Shown here: positions 16,110-26,000 of the stretch, one piece after another
Position numbering within the stretch: position 1 is the first letter of the stretch
How the letters are laid out: every line of letters begins with the position of its first letter
Source of the DNA: Tabrizicola sp. TH137
Lineage (GTDB): Bacteria; Pseudomonadota; Alphaproteobacteria; Rhodobacterales; Rhodobacteraceae
Assembly (NCBI RefSeq): GCF_002855575.1
Contig: NZ_PKRQ01000001.1
Coordinates: 620,001-684,000 of the forward strand
Direction: 5' to 3'
Length of the DNA: 64,000 nucleotides
Translations under genes and position numbers: made by a program
The notes under the pieces: generated by a model
Databases searched by the model: none
Told to the model about the DNA's origin: nothing
Seen by the model: the letters and a program-made list of their open reading frames with translations, nothing else

Positions 16110-16892
16110 CTACATGCGCCGCTTCATCCGCAGGTCGCCCGCTGTCCCCGCCGTCAGCTCAAGCCGCAGCTTCGCCGCAATCGCCTCGGCGAAATCGCGC
16201 ATCGTCGCAGCGCGCATGACAAAGGCATCATGCCCGACCATCACATGCTGCCGGAAATACTCCGCCATCCCGGGGTCGCGCGTCTCGATGGCCAGCGCGT
16301 TGATCGTCACCCCCATCGCCTCGGCCCGCGCCCGCACCCCGGGCAGGGTCGCCTGCATGTGGCGGCTGCGGAAATACACCTGCCGCCCGTCTCCGGACAG
16401 ATCGACGATCCGCCGTTCCGCACAGACTTCCGGGGCCGCCAGCAGGTCAAGCGCGGTATCCAGCGCCCGCGCCAGCCCCGTATTGCCCCAGCCCGCCGCG
16501 CGCGGGAACCGCTCCAGGGCCGCCGCAAGGGCCGTCGCATCCTCCACCCCCGCCAGACGGCGGAAGGGCACGATCTCGGACCGCGCCGCACTGTCGCCCC
16601 AGACCACGACAGCCACATCCACCCGCCCCGCCGACCGCAGCGCCGCATGCACCGCGCCATCCCGGAACGCCGCGGCATAGCCCTGCATCTGCAAGGCGAA
16701 ATCGCCATCATCTATGCTGCCCGACGCATCAATCGCCAAAACCAGCGCCACATCCGCGCAGGCCGGACGCTCCGGCCGCGCCTCGGACGCTGCCACCGCT
16801 TCACCACCAAGCACCGCCGCACAGAACAGGCACAGGGCCCGCAGCACCCGACCCGGCGCCGCCTGACCCTGCCAGCCAGAAAGCCCAGCCAT
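16110..16892 (-). CDS. DUF1194 von Willebrand factor A-like secreted protein
   Basis: 260 residues. An N-terminal hydrophobic signal (about 14-35, ending in AVA) precedes a VWA-type domain. VLAIDASGSIDD carries the DxSxS metal-ion adhesion motif, followed by ALQMQGYAAAFRD and a late IVDLSGDGRQ strand, the arrangement of DUF1194 proteins. These are periplasmic or secreted and of unknown function. Its ATG begins two bases after the stop of the small gene upstream (TGA-TC-ATG), so the two are probably co-translated. Confidence 0.85.
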   Translation of the reverse strand: MAGLSGWQGQAAPGRVLRALCLFCAAVLGGEAVAASEARPERPACADVALVLAIDASGSIDDGDFALQMQGYAAAFRDGAVHAALRSAGRVDVAVVVWGDSAARSEIVPFRRLAGVEDATALAAALERFPRAAGWGNTGLARALDTALDLLAAPEVCAERRIVDLSGDGRQVYFRSRHMQATLPGVRARAEAMGVTINALAIETRDPGMAEYFRQHVMVGHDAFVMRAATMRDFAEAIAAKLRLELTAGTAGDLRMKRRM

Positions 16893-16894
16893 GA

Positions 16895-17092
16895 TCAGAG
16901 GGCGCGACCGGTTTCAGCCTTCATCGCAACCAGGCCATCCGCCAGAACGGCCCGCTGCTGCCCGAAGACCGCCCGCAGCCTCTGCCACATCCCGACAGGG
17001 GCCACGCCGCCCGCCGCATCCCGGTCGGGATGATCTGCGCCCGTGCTTTCGACCCAAGCCACAACCACCCGTGCCATCGCGAGATTGACCAT
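16895..17092 (-). CDS. Hypothetical 65-residue protein
   Basis: Starts at ATG 17092 behind a strong AGGGAGGA site, which decides the start against longer frames. The product begins MVNLAMARVVVAWVEST and is otherwise rich in Ala, Val and Arg with no cysteine pair or clear signal peptide; a weakly hydrophobic N-terminus could associate with membrane. Its stop lies two bases before the DUF1194 start, suggesting a two-gene unit. Not recognised; support is the ribosome site and coupling only. Confidence 0.5.
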   Translation of the reverse strand: MVNLAMARVVVAWVESTGADHPDRDAAGGVAPVGMWQRLRAVFGQQRAVLADGLVAMKAETGRAL

Positions 17093-17228
17093 CGTTCCAT
17101 CCTCCCTGCGGGCCGCCCGATTGCGGCCTCCTGTCAGGAAGAATGCGCCCCGCCCTTGCGTCGCGCTGTTCCCCAGGGAACGCGGGGGCAGGTTTTTCAC
17201 CCTGCCCCGATCCCCGGCCATGGCCCGT

Positions 17229-20200
17229 TCAACCGTCGGCCAGCCGCTCCAGCTGGGCAAGGATCGACGGGAACACATCCCGCGCCGCGTTTCGCCCGAT
17301 CAGGCAATCCAGATGGCCATAGCCCGCAAAGACCTCGCGCGTGAACTTCGCCGCGCTTTTCGGCAAGGCCTCCTGCAACCAGCGCTGGCTGCGCAGCGTC
17401 GTCTCCGGCAGCACAAGCTGGTTCAGCGCGCCCGAAATGAAATGGATCGGGAAATCCATCCGCTGCGGCACCCCGAAATAGACATCCCGCCCCGCGGCAT
17501 CCAGCGCCCGCCCCGCCTGCATGATCCGGGCAAGCTGATCGAAGGGCAGCGTCGCCACCGGCCCCGCAATGTCGTTCAGCGCATCATGCGTCGCCTCGGT
17601 CAGTTGCGCATGGGCATAGACCGGGCCGAAGACGCCGAACACCCGATGGCAGGTCGGGTTATAGCAGCTTTCCCCCGGCGGAAAGGGCACCGACCAGAGC
17701 GCGGTATTGATCAGCAGATCCAGCGCCTCTGCATCCGTGGGCTTCCCCTGAGGCGGCACCGTTGTCCGCAGGTCGAAGACCGGCGTCCCCTCCAGCAGCT
17801 TCGTCAGCGCCGGATTGCCCATCTCGTTCCCGATGACCCCGGCCAGCGTCTTGCCAATCCCGTCATGGATGTAATGCGACAGGCCCAGATCGGCCTTCAT
17901 CTGGTTGAACCATCCCGCCACCGGCTGCGTGGTGAACTGGCTCACGATCATCTGCCGCACGCCCGAGGCATGGCCCGCCTGAAGCGCCATCATCGCCGTC
18001 AGCCCGCCAAGGCAATGCGCCAGAAGCTGCACGTTCTCTGCGGCAAGCCCGTCGCTGCTGCGCTGCTTGCGGACGAAGTCGATGGCCCAGGGCCAGTCCA
18101 CCGCAGCGATGTCGTCCATCGTATAGTCGATGTTCACCTGTCCCAGCGCATCCATATTGGCCGGACTCGCCCGATGATCGAAGATCCAGACATCGAACCC
18201 CTTCCCGACCAGCAGCGCGACAAGCGACGGGTCCGGGGCATTCGTATCGGCGGCAAAGGCCATCCCGCGGAACCCGAATCCGTTGGCCAGGATGACCGGC
18301 CCCTTCGTCCCCCCGAAGAACCGCGTCAGCTGCACCCGCGCGCCATCCGTCATCACTGCCGGATAGGTCTTTGCCACCGTCCCGGGCGGATCGGGCATCG
18401 GGTCCTTCGTCGGATTCAGCGCCGGGAAGTTGTTCAGATAGGCCGCGATCCCCCCATAGGTGCGGAAGACCTGATTGGCAAAGAACTGCGCCCCCTCCAT
18501 CTCGCGCAGACCCAGAAGCGCGGCAAGGCCTTCCGCCCCGGAGGTGGCCGCATAGGACGAATTCAGCAGCCGCCGCACCACCGCATTCAGGAAATCGGGA
18601 TCGGCCACCAGCGCCTTGAACTCGCCCAGCGCCACCTTCCGCAACACCAGCATGACCAGAGAGAACAGCGTCCGGTCCGCTGTCACCTCGCCCTTCACCG
18701 TCAGCACCTGCTGAACGAAATCCTCCACCCCCAGCCGGATCTGCCCCTTCATCGGCGCCTGTCCCGGCAGGGTCAGCGTGGTGGCCAGCACCGTCAGATC
18801 CGTCCACCAATTGCTGCCCTCCCGCCGTTCCAGGGTCTTGTAACCATGGAACTTCCCGCCCCCAGGCAAGTCGGCATCATAGACCATCAGGAACCGGTCC
18901 ACCGCTGCCCCGTCCTCCCGCAAAAGCTGGAACGTGCCTCCGGCGAAATGCAGGATCTCCGGCTGCGCCTGCCCCGGCAGCGACAGGGTCAAGACCCCCG
19001 AAAGCTGCGCCTTGTGGTCGGGGTCCTTGACCAGCCGGTTCATATCCGCCGTCGTGACCATGAAGACGCCATCCAGCGCCCGCCCCTCGGCCCGCCCCCG
19101 CGCCTCCGCCACCACATAGGGGTCCGATATGGCCGCGCCCCGCCCGGGCAAGGGGGTGCTGACGAAACCCTTCATCGTCTCGGTGAAGCTCAGCCCCGAG
19201 GACAGGTCGCCGACGATCCCTGTCAGCACCTTCTCCAGACGCGGCAGCTTTTCGGAATCCGGCCCACCCGTCTCCAGCGCCGCGATGACCTGCGCGATAT
19301 CCGCCGCCAGTTCGCCCAGCGCCGGGCCGATATCCGTCTGCATCCGGGCCGTCAGCTCCGCCGCATCAAGCGCGGCCTCAAGCGCCAGCCAATCCCGGCC
19401 CTTGAACGTATCCACATAGCCTTGCAGCAGGGCAACGATCTCTTCCTTCACCGCCTCCGCCTGCGCCGGGCCAAGGGCGATGCGCTCGACGCGATCCATC
19501 AGCCAGGCCTGCCCCGCCTTCGCCATCGGCAGGATCGCCGTCAGGGGATCGGCCGCCTGCATCGGCGGCCCCTGCATCGCCGTGGACGAGGCCGCCGGTT
19601 TCAGCCCCGTCACCTTCCTCCACCCCTTGCGCGCAATCAGCCGGTCCATCGCCCGGATCGTCACCGCCGAAATCGTCAACAGCGGATTGACCCCCAGCGA
19701 TCCGGGGATCACTGCCCCGTCGCAGACCATCAACCCGTCATGCACCGCCGTCCCGCTGCCGGTGAAAACCTGGCAATCGCTGTTCACCACCCCGCTGGCC
19801 GGATCGTCGGCCATCCGGCAGCCCCCGATGGGATGCGTTGTGATGACCTTCCAGCCGAAAGCCTCCGACCACATCGGATTGGCAAGGTAATCCGCCCAGA
19901 TCGCGTCGCTCGCCGCCTGAAGCAGCGCATTGTCCCGCGCAAAGGGCGCGCCCGCGCCCACCCCCGGCCATTCCACCTTCACCGCATCTGTGGCCGCGTC
20001 ATAGACGATCTGCCCCGCCGCATCGTCATGCGACATCAGAAGATAGGACTGCATCTGCGCCATCGGCGTCGTATAGGCCAGGCTCTCGACCCCCACCCCG
20101 GAAAGGAGCGTGTTGCCCAGCCCCGCCAGCGCCTGCAACCGCCGCGCGGCATCGGGGAACCGCAGTTGCGACCCGTTCACCGCATCATCGCCAAAGAAGA

Positions 20201-21467
20201 TCGCCGGATAGGCCATGGATAGCGGCCCCGGCCCCACCCCATCCTCGATCACCACACCCTTGCGGACGGGATGACCCTCGCCCCAGGTCACCTTGATCAT
20301 CCCCGCGATACAGGGCCCCGGCGAGTAAGGCCCCGCCATATAGGGATAGGCCGATGGCGGTGTCACCGGCTCCGGCGTGTTCGTCCCCGCCCCGATGCTG
20401 AAGATCGGCGCGGCAGTGCCATCGCCCGCCTGTGTCCAGTTCGCGTTGAAGCCAAAACCCAGCACATCGCCATTGCCCGAAAACCCCTTGCCCAGCCAGC
20501 CCGTCGCCACCTGCACCTTGCCCAGATGAACCGACCGGCTCAGGATCTCCGTCGATCCCAGCGTTCCGGCCGCCAGCACCACCAGCGTCGCGGACAGGTC
20601 TATCCCCTCGTCCGCCGCTTGCCCGAAACTGGCCACCCGCACCGACCAGTTTCCATCCGACCCCGCCACCCAATGCACCTGCGCCTCGGTCAGGAGGATC
20701 GCCCCATTCGCCTTGGCATAGGGCAGGTAATTCATCAGCGTCGTGTTCTTCGCCCCGTAATTGCAGCCCGAACAGCAATCCCCGCACAGGGTGCAGGCCG
20801 CCTGGTAATTCCCGAAATGGTTCGGCCCATCCTCGAACCGCACGTTGATCGGCATCCGGTGGACCTTGTGCCCCATCGCCTTGGCCGAAACCTCCAGCGA
20901 CTCCAGCTTGGGCAGCACGATCGCCTCGGGCATCGGCACGGAATCCAGCGTCCGGATCGCCTCGGCATATTCCGCATCCAGCATCGTCGCCGCCCCCGGT
21001 GGCAGCGGCCCGCGCAGCGCCGCCGGCCAGACCGGGCGCGGCTTGCCATCCGGCCCTTCCTCCATCTCCTCGAACAGCCGCGTATCGGGCTCCAGCGCCA
21101 CATTGGCGTTGATCAGCGACGTTCCCCCCAGACCGCAGCCCAGAACCACGCTCATGTCCTTGTGGATGCGCAGGTCCAGCATCCCGTTGGCCGTGGTCAG
21201 TCGTCCCGCCTCGGCCGTCGTGATCTGCGTCTCTGCCGCGGCCTGGGCCAGCGACCGGGGATAGTCCCCCGGCAAAATCTCGCGCCCCCGTTCCAGCAGC
21301 AGGACCTTCCGCCCCGTCTCGGCCAGCTTGGCCGCGGCAATCGCCCCGCCATAGCCCGATCCCACCACGATGGCATCGAAGGTCGTCCCCAGATCAAGGC
21401 CGGGCGGCGGCGCCTTCCGCGCCTCGGCCAGGGAAACGGAAATCCGCGTCATCCGCACCGCCATCAC
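17229..21467 (-). CDS. GMC oxidoreductase - central domain - alpha/beta hydrolase fusion (cholesterol-oxidase-like)
   Basis: 1412 residues. Domain 1 (about 28-620) is a GMC flavin oxidoreductase: AIVVGSGYGGAIAAAKL binds FAD, VVLGCGLGGTSLINANV and a cysteine-rich CTLCGDCCSGCNYGAKNT follow, and the end has HPIGGCRMADDP and GVNPLLTISAVTIR, as in cholesterol-oxidase relatives. Domain 2 (about 640-1000) is a beta-rich region of unknown role. Domain 3 (about 1050-1412) is an alpha/beta hydrolase (LANGFGFRG, VWIFDHR, GYGHLDCLIG for the catalytic His) whose nucleophile elbow reads AHCLGG, giving Cys1152 where Ser is usual. It overlaps the upstream metallophosphoesterase by 4 bases. Oxidation and hydrolysis of a steroid- or lipid-like substrate is inferred. 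No signal peptide is evident. Confidence 0.82.
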   Translation of the reverse strand: MMAVRMTRISVSLAEARKAPPPGLDLGTTFDAIVVGSGYGGAIAAAKLAETGRKVLLLERGREILPGDYPRSLAQAAAETQITTAEAGRLTTANGMLDLRIHKDMSVVLGCGLGGTSLINANVALEPDTRLFEEMEEGPDGKPRPVWPAALRGPLPPGAATMLDAEYAEAIRTLDSVPMPEAIVLPKLESLEVSAKAMGHKVHRMPINVRFEDGPNHFGNYQAACTLCGDCCSGCNYGAKNTTLMNYLPYAKANGAILLTEAQVHWVAGSDGNWSVRVASFGQAADEGIDLSATLVVLAAGTLGSTEILSRSVHLGKVQVATGWLGKGFSGNGDVLGFGFNANWTQAGDGTAAPIFSIGAGTNTPEPVTPPSAYPYMAGPYSPGPCIAGMIKVTWGEGHPVRKGVVIEDGVGPGPLSMAYPAIFFGDDAVNGSQLRFPDAARRLQALAGLGNTLLSGVGVESLAYTTPMAQMQSYLLMSHDDAAGQIVYDAATDAVKVEWPGVGAGAPFARDNALLQAASDAIWADYLANPMWSEAFGWKVITTHPIGGCRMADDPASGVVNSDCQVFTGSGTAVHDGLMVCDGAVIPGSLGVNPLLTISAVTIRAMDRLIARKGWRKVTGLKPAASSTAMQGPPMQAADPLTAILPMAKAGQAWLMDRVERIALGPAQAEAVKEEIVALLQGYVDTFKGRDWLALEAALDAAELTARMQTDIGPALGELAADIAQVIAALETGGPDSEKLPRLEKVLTGIVGDLSSGLSFTETMKGFVSTPLPGRGAAISDPYVVAEARGRAEGRALDGVFMVTTADMNRLVKDPDHKAQLSGVLTLSLPGQAQPEILHFAGGTFQLLREDGAAVDRFLMVYDADLPGGGKFHGYKTLERREGSNWWTDLTVLATTLTLPGQAPMKGQIRLGVEDFVQQVLTVKGEVTADRTLFSLVMLVLRKVALGEFKALVADPDFLNAVVRRLLNSSYAATSGAEGLAALLGLREMEGAQFFANQVFRTYGGIAAYLNNFPALNPTKDPMPDPPGTVAKTYPAVMTDGARVQLTRFFGGTKGPVILANGFGFRGMAFAADTNAPDPSLVALLVGKGFDVWIFDHRASPANMDALGQVNIDYTMDDIAAVDWPWAIDFVRKQRSSDGLAAENVQLLAHCLGGLTAMMALQAGHASGVRQMIVSQFTTQPVAGWFNQMKADLGLSHYIHDGIGKTLAGVIGNEMGNPALTKLLEGTPVFDLRTTVPPQGKPTDAEALDLLINTALWSVPFPPGESCYNPTCHRVFGVFGPVYAHAQLTEATHDALNDIAGPVATLPFDQLARIMQAGRALDAAGRDVYFGVPQRMDFPIHFISGALNQLVLPETTLRSQRWLQEALPKSAAKFTREVFAGYGHLDCLIGRNAARDVFPSILAQLERLADG

Positions 21468-22939
21468 GCCACTCCCGGCTTGCGCGCAGCACGGGCTTCC
21501 ACCCGGTCCCCCAGCGCCATGTAGAAATCCTGCTTCTTCCTCAGCTCCGCCGCGACCGTTGTGGAAAACGTCCCCCAGGCCGCCGCATTGGCCGTCACCG
21601 CCTTCTGCACCGCCTGAAACAGCGGGTTGCGCTCATCCGGCTGCGGATCGGCGCTGATCACCTGCGCGGGATGCACCGCTTCGCCCCCGGTCAGGCCATA
21701 GACCTGCACCATCGCGCTGTTCAGCGCATCGTCGAGGAACACCACCCCCGCGCCCTCCACCGTGCTCAGATCGGCCGTGTCCAGAACCCATCCGCCGCTG
21801 TTGTAAACGCTCACCGGCGCGGTGAACCCCTCCACCACCAGCGCATCGGCAAAAGCCTTGTGCGTATGCCCGAAGATGAAGGTCAGATGGTCCCCCGGCC
21901 CGTGATCCGGCACCTCCTCGGCAAGCTGCGCCGCCACCACCTGCGTCAGATAGGACTGCAACCCGTCCACCGAGGCGGAGGACAGATAGCTCTCGTAATC
22001 GAACCGCTCCAGATCGGCATAGGACCCCAGAACCGCATCCACCACACCCCGGCAAACCCGGTTCGTCCAGGTCTCCACCAGCCCCGAAACCGGCAGCCCC
22101 AGCCCGGCCTGAACCTGCCGCGCCAGCATCCCCGCCACCTGCCCCTGAAGGGCATAGGAGGCGCCACCGGTCACCATCAGCTCCTCTGCCAGCGTGACCT
22201 CCGCCCCCACCCGCCCGTCATCACCCAGCGTGGACCAGACAAAATCAATCCAACTGCCGTTTTCCTTCTCGATGCGTTCCGCCGTCATCGGCACCACCGC
22301 CTTGTCGCGCATCGCCGCCAGCAATGAGGACATCGCCGAATAGGCGCTTTCGATGAAATGCCCGTGATGCAGCACCGCCAGACGCCGCGCCGCACCTGCC
22401 TCCGCCGTCTGCGGCAAGAGTCCCATATTGGGATAATAGGTCGCCACCTTCGCGCTCACCCCGCCCGCAGCGAGGATCGCATTCAGCAGCGTCGTTGTCC
22501 CCATCGCGGTCGGCGGCTTGAAGGCGGGCGAGCTATGCGCCCAGAAGGCCGCATCGCCCGGGCCCTTCGCCGCGCCCGCCGTCGCGCCATAGCGCTCTGC
22601 CGTCCACAGCGCATGGTCATGGTTCCCCGGCACGAAGGCGATGGTCCCGAACAGCCCCCCCACCCCGATCGCCTTGACGAAACCCGCGAAAATGCGCGCC
22701 GCATCCTCGGGCCGCCCAAGCGACAGGTCCAGCACATCCCCCAGCAGCACGAGGTCCGGTTTCCCATAGCGCGAGGCCAGCGCCTTGATCGTCGGCACGA
22801 AGGCCGCCGCAAAGGCCTGTGTCGTGGGGCTGACCTGCGCCGGATCGGGCCGGTAGGAGGCATCCAGCACCGTCAGCAGGCTTTCCGCCGCCCCCGCATG
22901 AAAATCCGACAGAACGACAGTCAGCCCCACGGTCCCCAC
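21464..22939 (-). CDS. Large calcineurin-like metallophosphoesterase
   Basis: 491 residues, GTG start at 22939 with GGAAG just upstream. Metallophosphoesterase motifs: VVLSDFHAG, LVLLGDVLDL, FVPGNHDHALW, a mid-protein LHHGHF, and FGHTHKAFADAL. It is about twice the length of minimal family members, with extra segments around 110-200 and a C-terminal tail after the GHTH motif (about 400-491) of unknown fold. Its stop overlaps the start of the GMC-hydrolase fusion (ATGA), so the two are co-expressed. The substrate is unknown; the pairing suggests a shared substrate or signal. Confidence 0.82.
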   Translation of the reverse strand: MGTVGLTVVLSDFHAGAAESLLTVLDASYRPDPAQVSPTTQAFAAAFVPTIKALASRYGKPDLVLLGDVLDLSLGRPEDAARIFAGFVKAIGVGGLFGTIAFVPGNHDHALWTAERYGATAGAAKGPGDAAFWAHSSPAFKPPTAMGTTTLLNAILAAGGVSAKVATYYPNMGLLPQTAEAGAARRLAVLHHGHFIESAYSAMSSLLAAMRDKAVVPMTAERIEKENGSWIDFVWSTLGDDGRVGAEVTLAEELMVTGGASYALQGQVAGMLARQVQAGLGLPVSGLVETWTNRVCRGVVDAVLGSYADLERFDYESYLSSASVDGLQSYLTQVVAAQLAEEVPDHGPGDHLTFIFGHTHKAFADALVVEGFTAPVSVYNSGGWVLDTADLSTVEGAGVVFLDDALNSAMVQVYGLTGGEAVHPAQVISADPQPDERNPLFQAVQKAVTANAAAWGTFSTTVAAELRKKQDFYMALGDRVEARAARKPGVA

Positions 22940-22961
22940 CCCACTTCCGCGTTAGCAATCG

Positions 22962-22990
22962 TTGACAATCTCAATCTGATGCAAAACTAT
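22962..22990 (+). promoter_or_regulatory. Candidate sigma-70 promoter for cyclase gene
   Basis: A perfect -35 TTGACA (22962-22967) and AACTAT (22985-22990) at 17-base spacing lie in a locally AT-rich stretch between the divergent metallophosphoesterase and cyclase genes. The -10 matches only 3 of 6 consensus bases. Transcription would start near 22997, about 75 bases before the TTG start codon. Confidence 0.5.
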
Positions 22991-23040
22991 TGAACTCGCT
23001 ACGTTCTTTCGTTCCAAACCCGTTTTCCGAACCACCCGAG

Positions 23041-23056
23041 ATGTCCGATCGGACAT
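23041..23056. promoter_or_regulatory. 16-bp perfect palindrome, candidate operator
   Basis: ATGTCCGATCGGACAT equals its own reverse complement. It lies 15 bases before the TTG start of the cyclase-ATPase gene and downstream of the candidate promoter, so a dimeric repressor bound here would block transcription. It could also fold as an RNA hairpin just before the AGGAG ribosome site. No second copy was noticed in the window. Confidence 0.55.
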
Positions 23057-23071
23057 AGGAGCAAGGCCCCC

Positions 23072-26000
23072 TTGACCCAGGACATCGCCAGCGAGATGCG
23101 CTGGGTCGCCACCATGATGGTGGACCTTGTCGACTCCACGGCCCTGACCGAATCCCTGGGTGCCGAAAAAGCCTTCAACCTTGTCCAATCCGTCCTGAAG
23201 CGCGCCGTCTCGGTGATCGAATCAGAAGGCGGCCATTTCGTCGGTTACGCAGGTGACAGCGTCTTCGCGATTTTCGGCGCCCCCGTCGCGATCGAGAATG
23301 CCGCAGTCTGTGCCGCCCGCGCCGCGCTCGCGATCCAGCAGGATCACGCGGCGCAGGGGCCGGACCTGCTCGCCCGCTTCGGCACCACGCCGCAACTCCG
23401 CATCGGGCTGGCTGGCGGCAAGGTCATGGTCGCGATGCTCGACATGGCGCAGGACCGCAGGCTCAACGCCCTCGGCACCGCCGTGAACCTTGCCGCACGG
23501 GTGCAGGCGCTGGCCGGCGCGGGCGACATTCTCTGCGCCCAGGCCATGGCCGACGAACTCGAAGGCTATGCCCTGCTCGAATCCATCGGCACCCGTGAGG
23601 TCAAGGGGATGGCCCAGCCCCAGACCCTCCACCGCCTGAAGGGGCTCAGCAATGACCCGTCCACCCTGACAGGCCGCATGGCCCGCGGCGCAAAGCTGCA
23701 TGTCGGTCGCGACGATCTGGTCGCCCGGCTGGACGCATGGCTCGCCACCCCACCCGGCAGCAGCGGGCAGATGGTCATCCACGGCCCCCCCGGCATCGGC
23801 AAGTCGCGCCTCCTCCGCCATGTCCTTGACCGTCGCAACACTGGCGCACTCCTGGCGATGGCCTATTGCACGCCATCCGACGCCGCCTCTTCCCTCGAAC
23901 CCGTGCTGAACCTGCTGCGCGCCGCCGCCCGCGCCGCCGGGGCGCAGACCGTTCCCGCCCAGGATCGCTGGCTGCGCGCCCTCATCGGCCCGGATGGCCA
24001 TCCCGGCCCCAGCCTTCTCGCCCTGCTCTCCGGCTCGGCCCGCGAACCCGGCATTCTGACCGACGAAGGCGCCCGCGACGCACTCGAAACCCGCCAGAAC
24101 ATCGGCCAGGCGCTGGCCCGTCTCGCCCAGGATTCCGGCTGGCTGCTCGTCGTCGAAGATGCCCACTGGCTCGACCCGATCAGCCGCGACATCCTCTCCG
24201 ATCTGGTGGCCCGCCCTGCCACCCGCCTTCTCCTCACCAGCCGGACGCCCGCCCCGCTCCATGTCATCCCCGCTGCCGATGGCCGCATCGACGTCACCCC
24301 CCTGCGCGAAGCCGATATCGCCATCCTCTGCGCCCAGGCCCGCCCCGAAGCCGGCGCGGCCGCCGAACTCACGCGGGTCATCTACCAGAAATCCGAAGGC
24401 AATCCCCTCTTCGCCGAGGAACTGCTGCGCCACATCGCCACCTCGGGCTCGGGCCAACCCCTGGCCGATGTCACCGCCGGCACGATCGGCGCGATCCAGA
24501 ACCTGATCTTCAGCCGCTTCGACAGGCTGGGTCCGGCCGACAAGGCCGCGCTCAAGCTTGCCGCCCTGATCGGCCGGGACGTGCGCCGATCCCATCTCGA
24601 CCTGCCCTCCGACGAGGCGGACGCCATCCTGAACCGGGCCATGCGGCAGGGCCTGCTGGAGCGGCAGGAAGAGGCCGACAGATGGCAATTCAGCCATGTC
24701 CTGATTCAGGAAGCCATCGCCAATTCCATCCCCGAAACCGAGGCCGCGCCGCTCCACCTCGCCGCCACCCGCATCCTCCAGGCCGAAGCCCGCGACCTCG
24801 GGGGCGACCTCTCCCAGCGCCTCGCCCTCCATTTCGAAAAGGCGGGGCTCCCCGCCCGCGCCACGCCCCACCACCTTGCCGCCGCTCAGGGCGCATGGCG
24901 CATCTACGCGCTCGATCTCTGCCTCCACCATCTCGAACGCGCCACCGCCCAGATCGAAACCCCCGAGGTCGCCGCCGATGACCGCCTCGTCGCCGATATC
25001 CTGACCAGCTACCTTCGCGTCCTCGATGTCGTCGGTCACTGGGTCAAACTCTGCACCATCGCCGATCGGCACATGCACCGCCTGCGCGCGCTGTCCGACC
25101 CGGCCCCCCTGATCTTCGCCCTCACCATCCGCGCCAAGGGTGCCAACCAATGCGTGGATTTCGTCACCGCCCGCGCCCGGATCGCCGAAGCCCTCACGCT
25201 TGCCGAAGCCACTGGCGACGGCAACAGCATCGCCGTGGTGAAAAGCGTCAAGATGGACATCGTCAATGATCACGCCGACTGGAAGATCGACGATGTCCCC
25301 CGGCTCTTTGAAGAGACCCGCGCCTATGCAGATCACGGCAACGACCCGCATCTCGCGCAGCTTCGTCTCTACGAGATGGCCTCGCATTACCGCCAGACCG
25401 GCGACATCCCGCAGGCCTTGGCCATGTCGGACGAACTGATCCACCTCGGCGCCACCCGCAACGACAGCCGCGCGCTGGCCTTCGGCTGGTGGGTCCGCGC
25501 TTCGATCAGCGCCATGATCGAAAACTACCCGTTGGCAGAGCAGGAGGCGCTGGAAAGCATGCGCAATGCGCTGCCGGGCACGATGGACTACAGCACGGCG
25601 AACATGTTCCGTATCAGCGCCCGCATCATGGCAGGCGACCGCTCCATCACCACGATCTTCCTCAAGGACCTCTCGGCCCAGCGCGCGGCGCATGGCGACA
25701 GCTCCGTCGCGATCATCGCCTCCTTCTTCGCCGCCGTCGTGCATCTGGCGCGTGGCGAGGTCCGCGCGGGCCTAGCCCAGCTCGGGCAGACCGACGCGAT
25801 GGTCTATGCCGGGGCGGAACGCGGCCTCGTGCAGCACTACCTCATCAAGAAGGCCGAAATCTTCATGACGGTGGCGGGGCTCTTCCCCAATCCCCTGCCG
25901 CAGGCGCGGCTTTCGCTGGCCGAGCTTCCCACCGCCATCGGCCTGCGCCTCACCGCCCGCCGCCGCGCCAAGGAAACCTATGCCGACCTGCGCGCCCGCA

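Noticed and set aside
17043-20222. Very long open frame on + strand opposite the GMC-hydrolase fusion gene (1059 codons)
   Set aside because: Amino-acid composition is that of a high-GC antisense shadow (Arg/His/Pro-rich), no motifs, no ribosome site, and the - strand carries a clear protein family.
23041-23058. ATG at 23041 as the start of a short leader peptide (5 codons)
   Set aside because: It coincides with the palindrome and has no ribosome site; likely chance.
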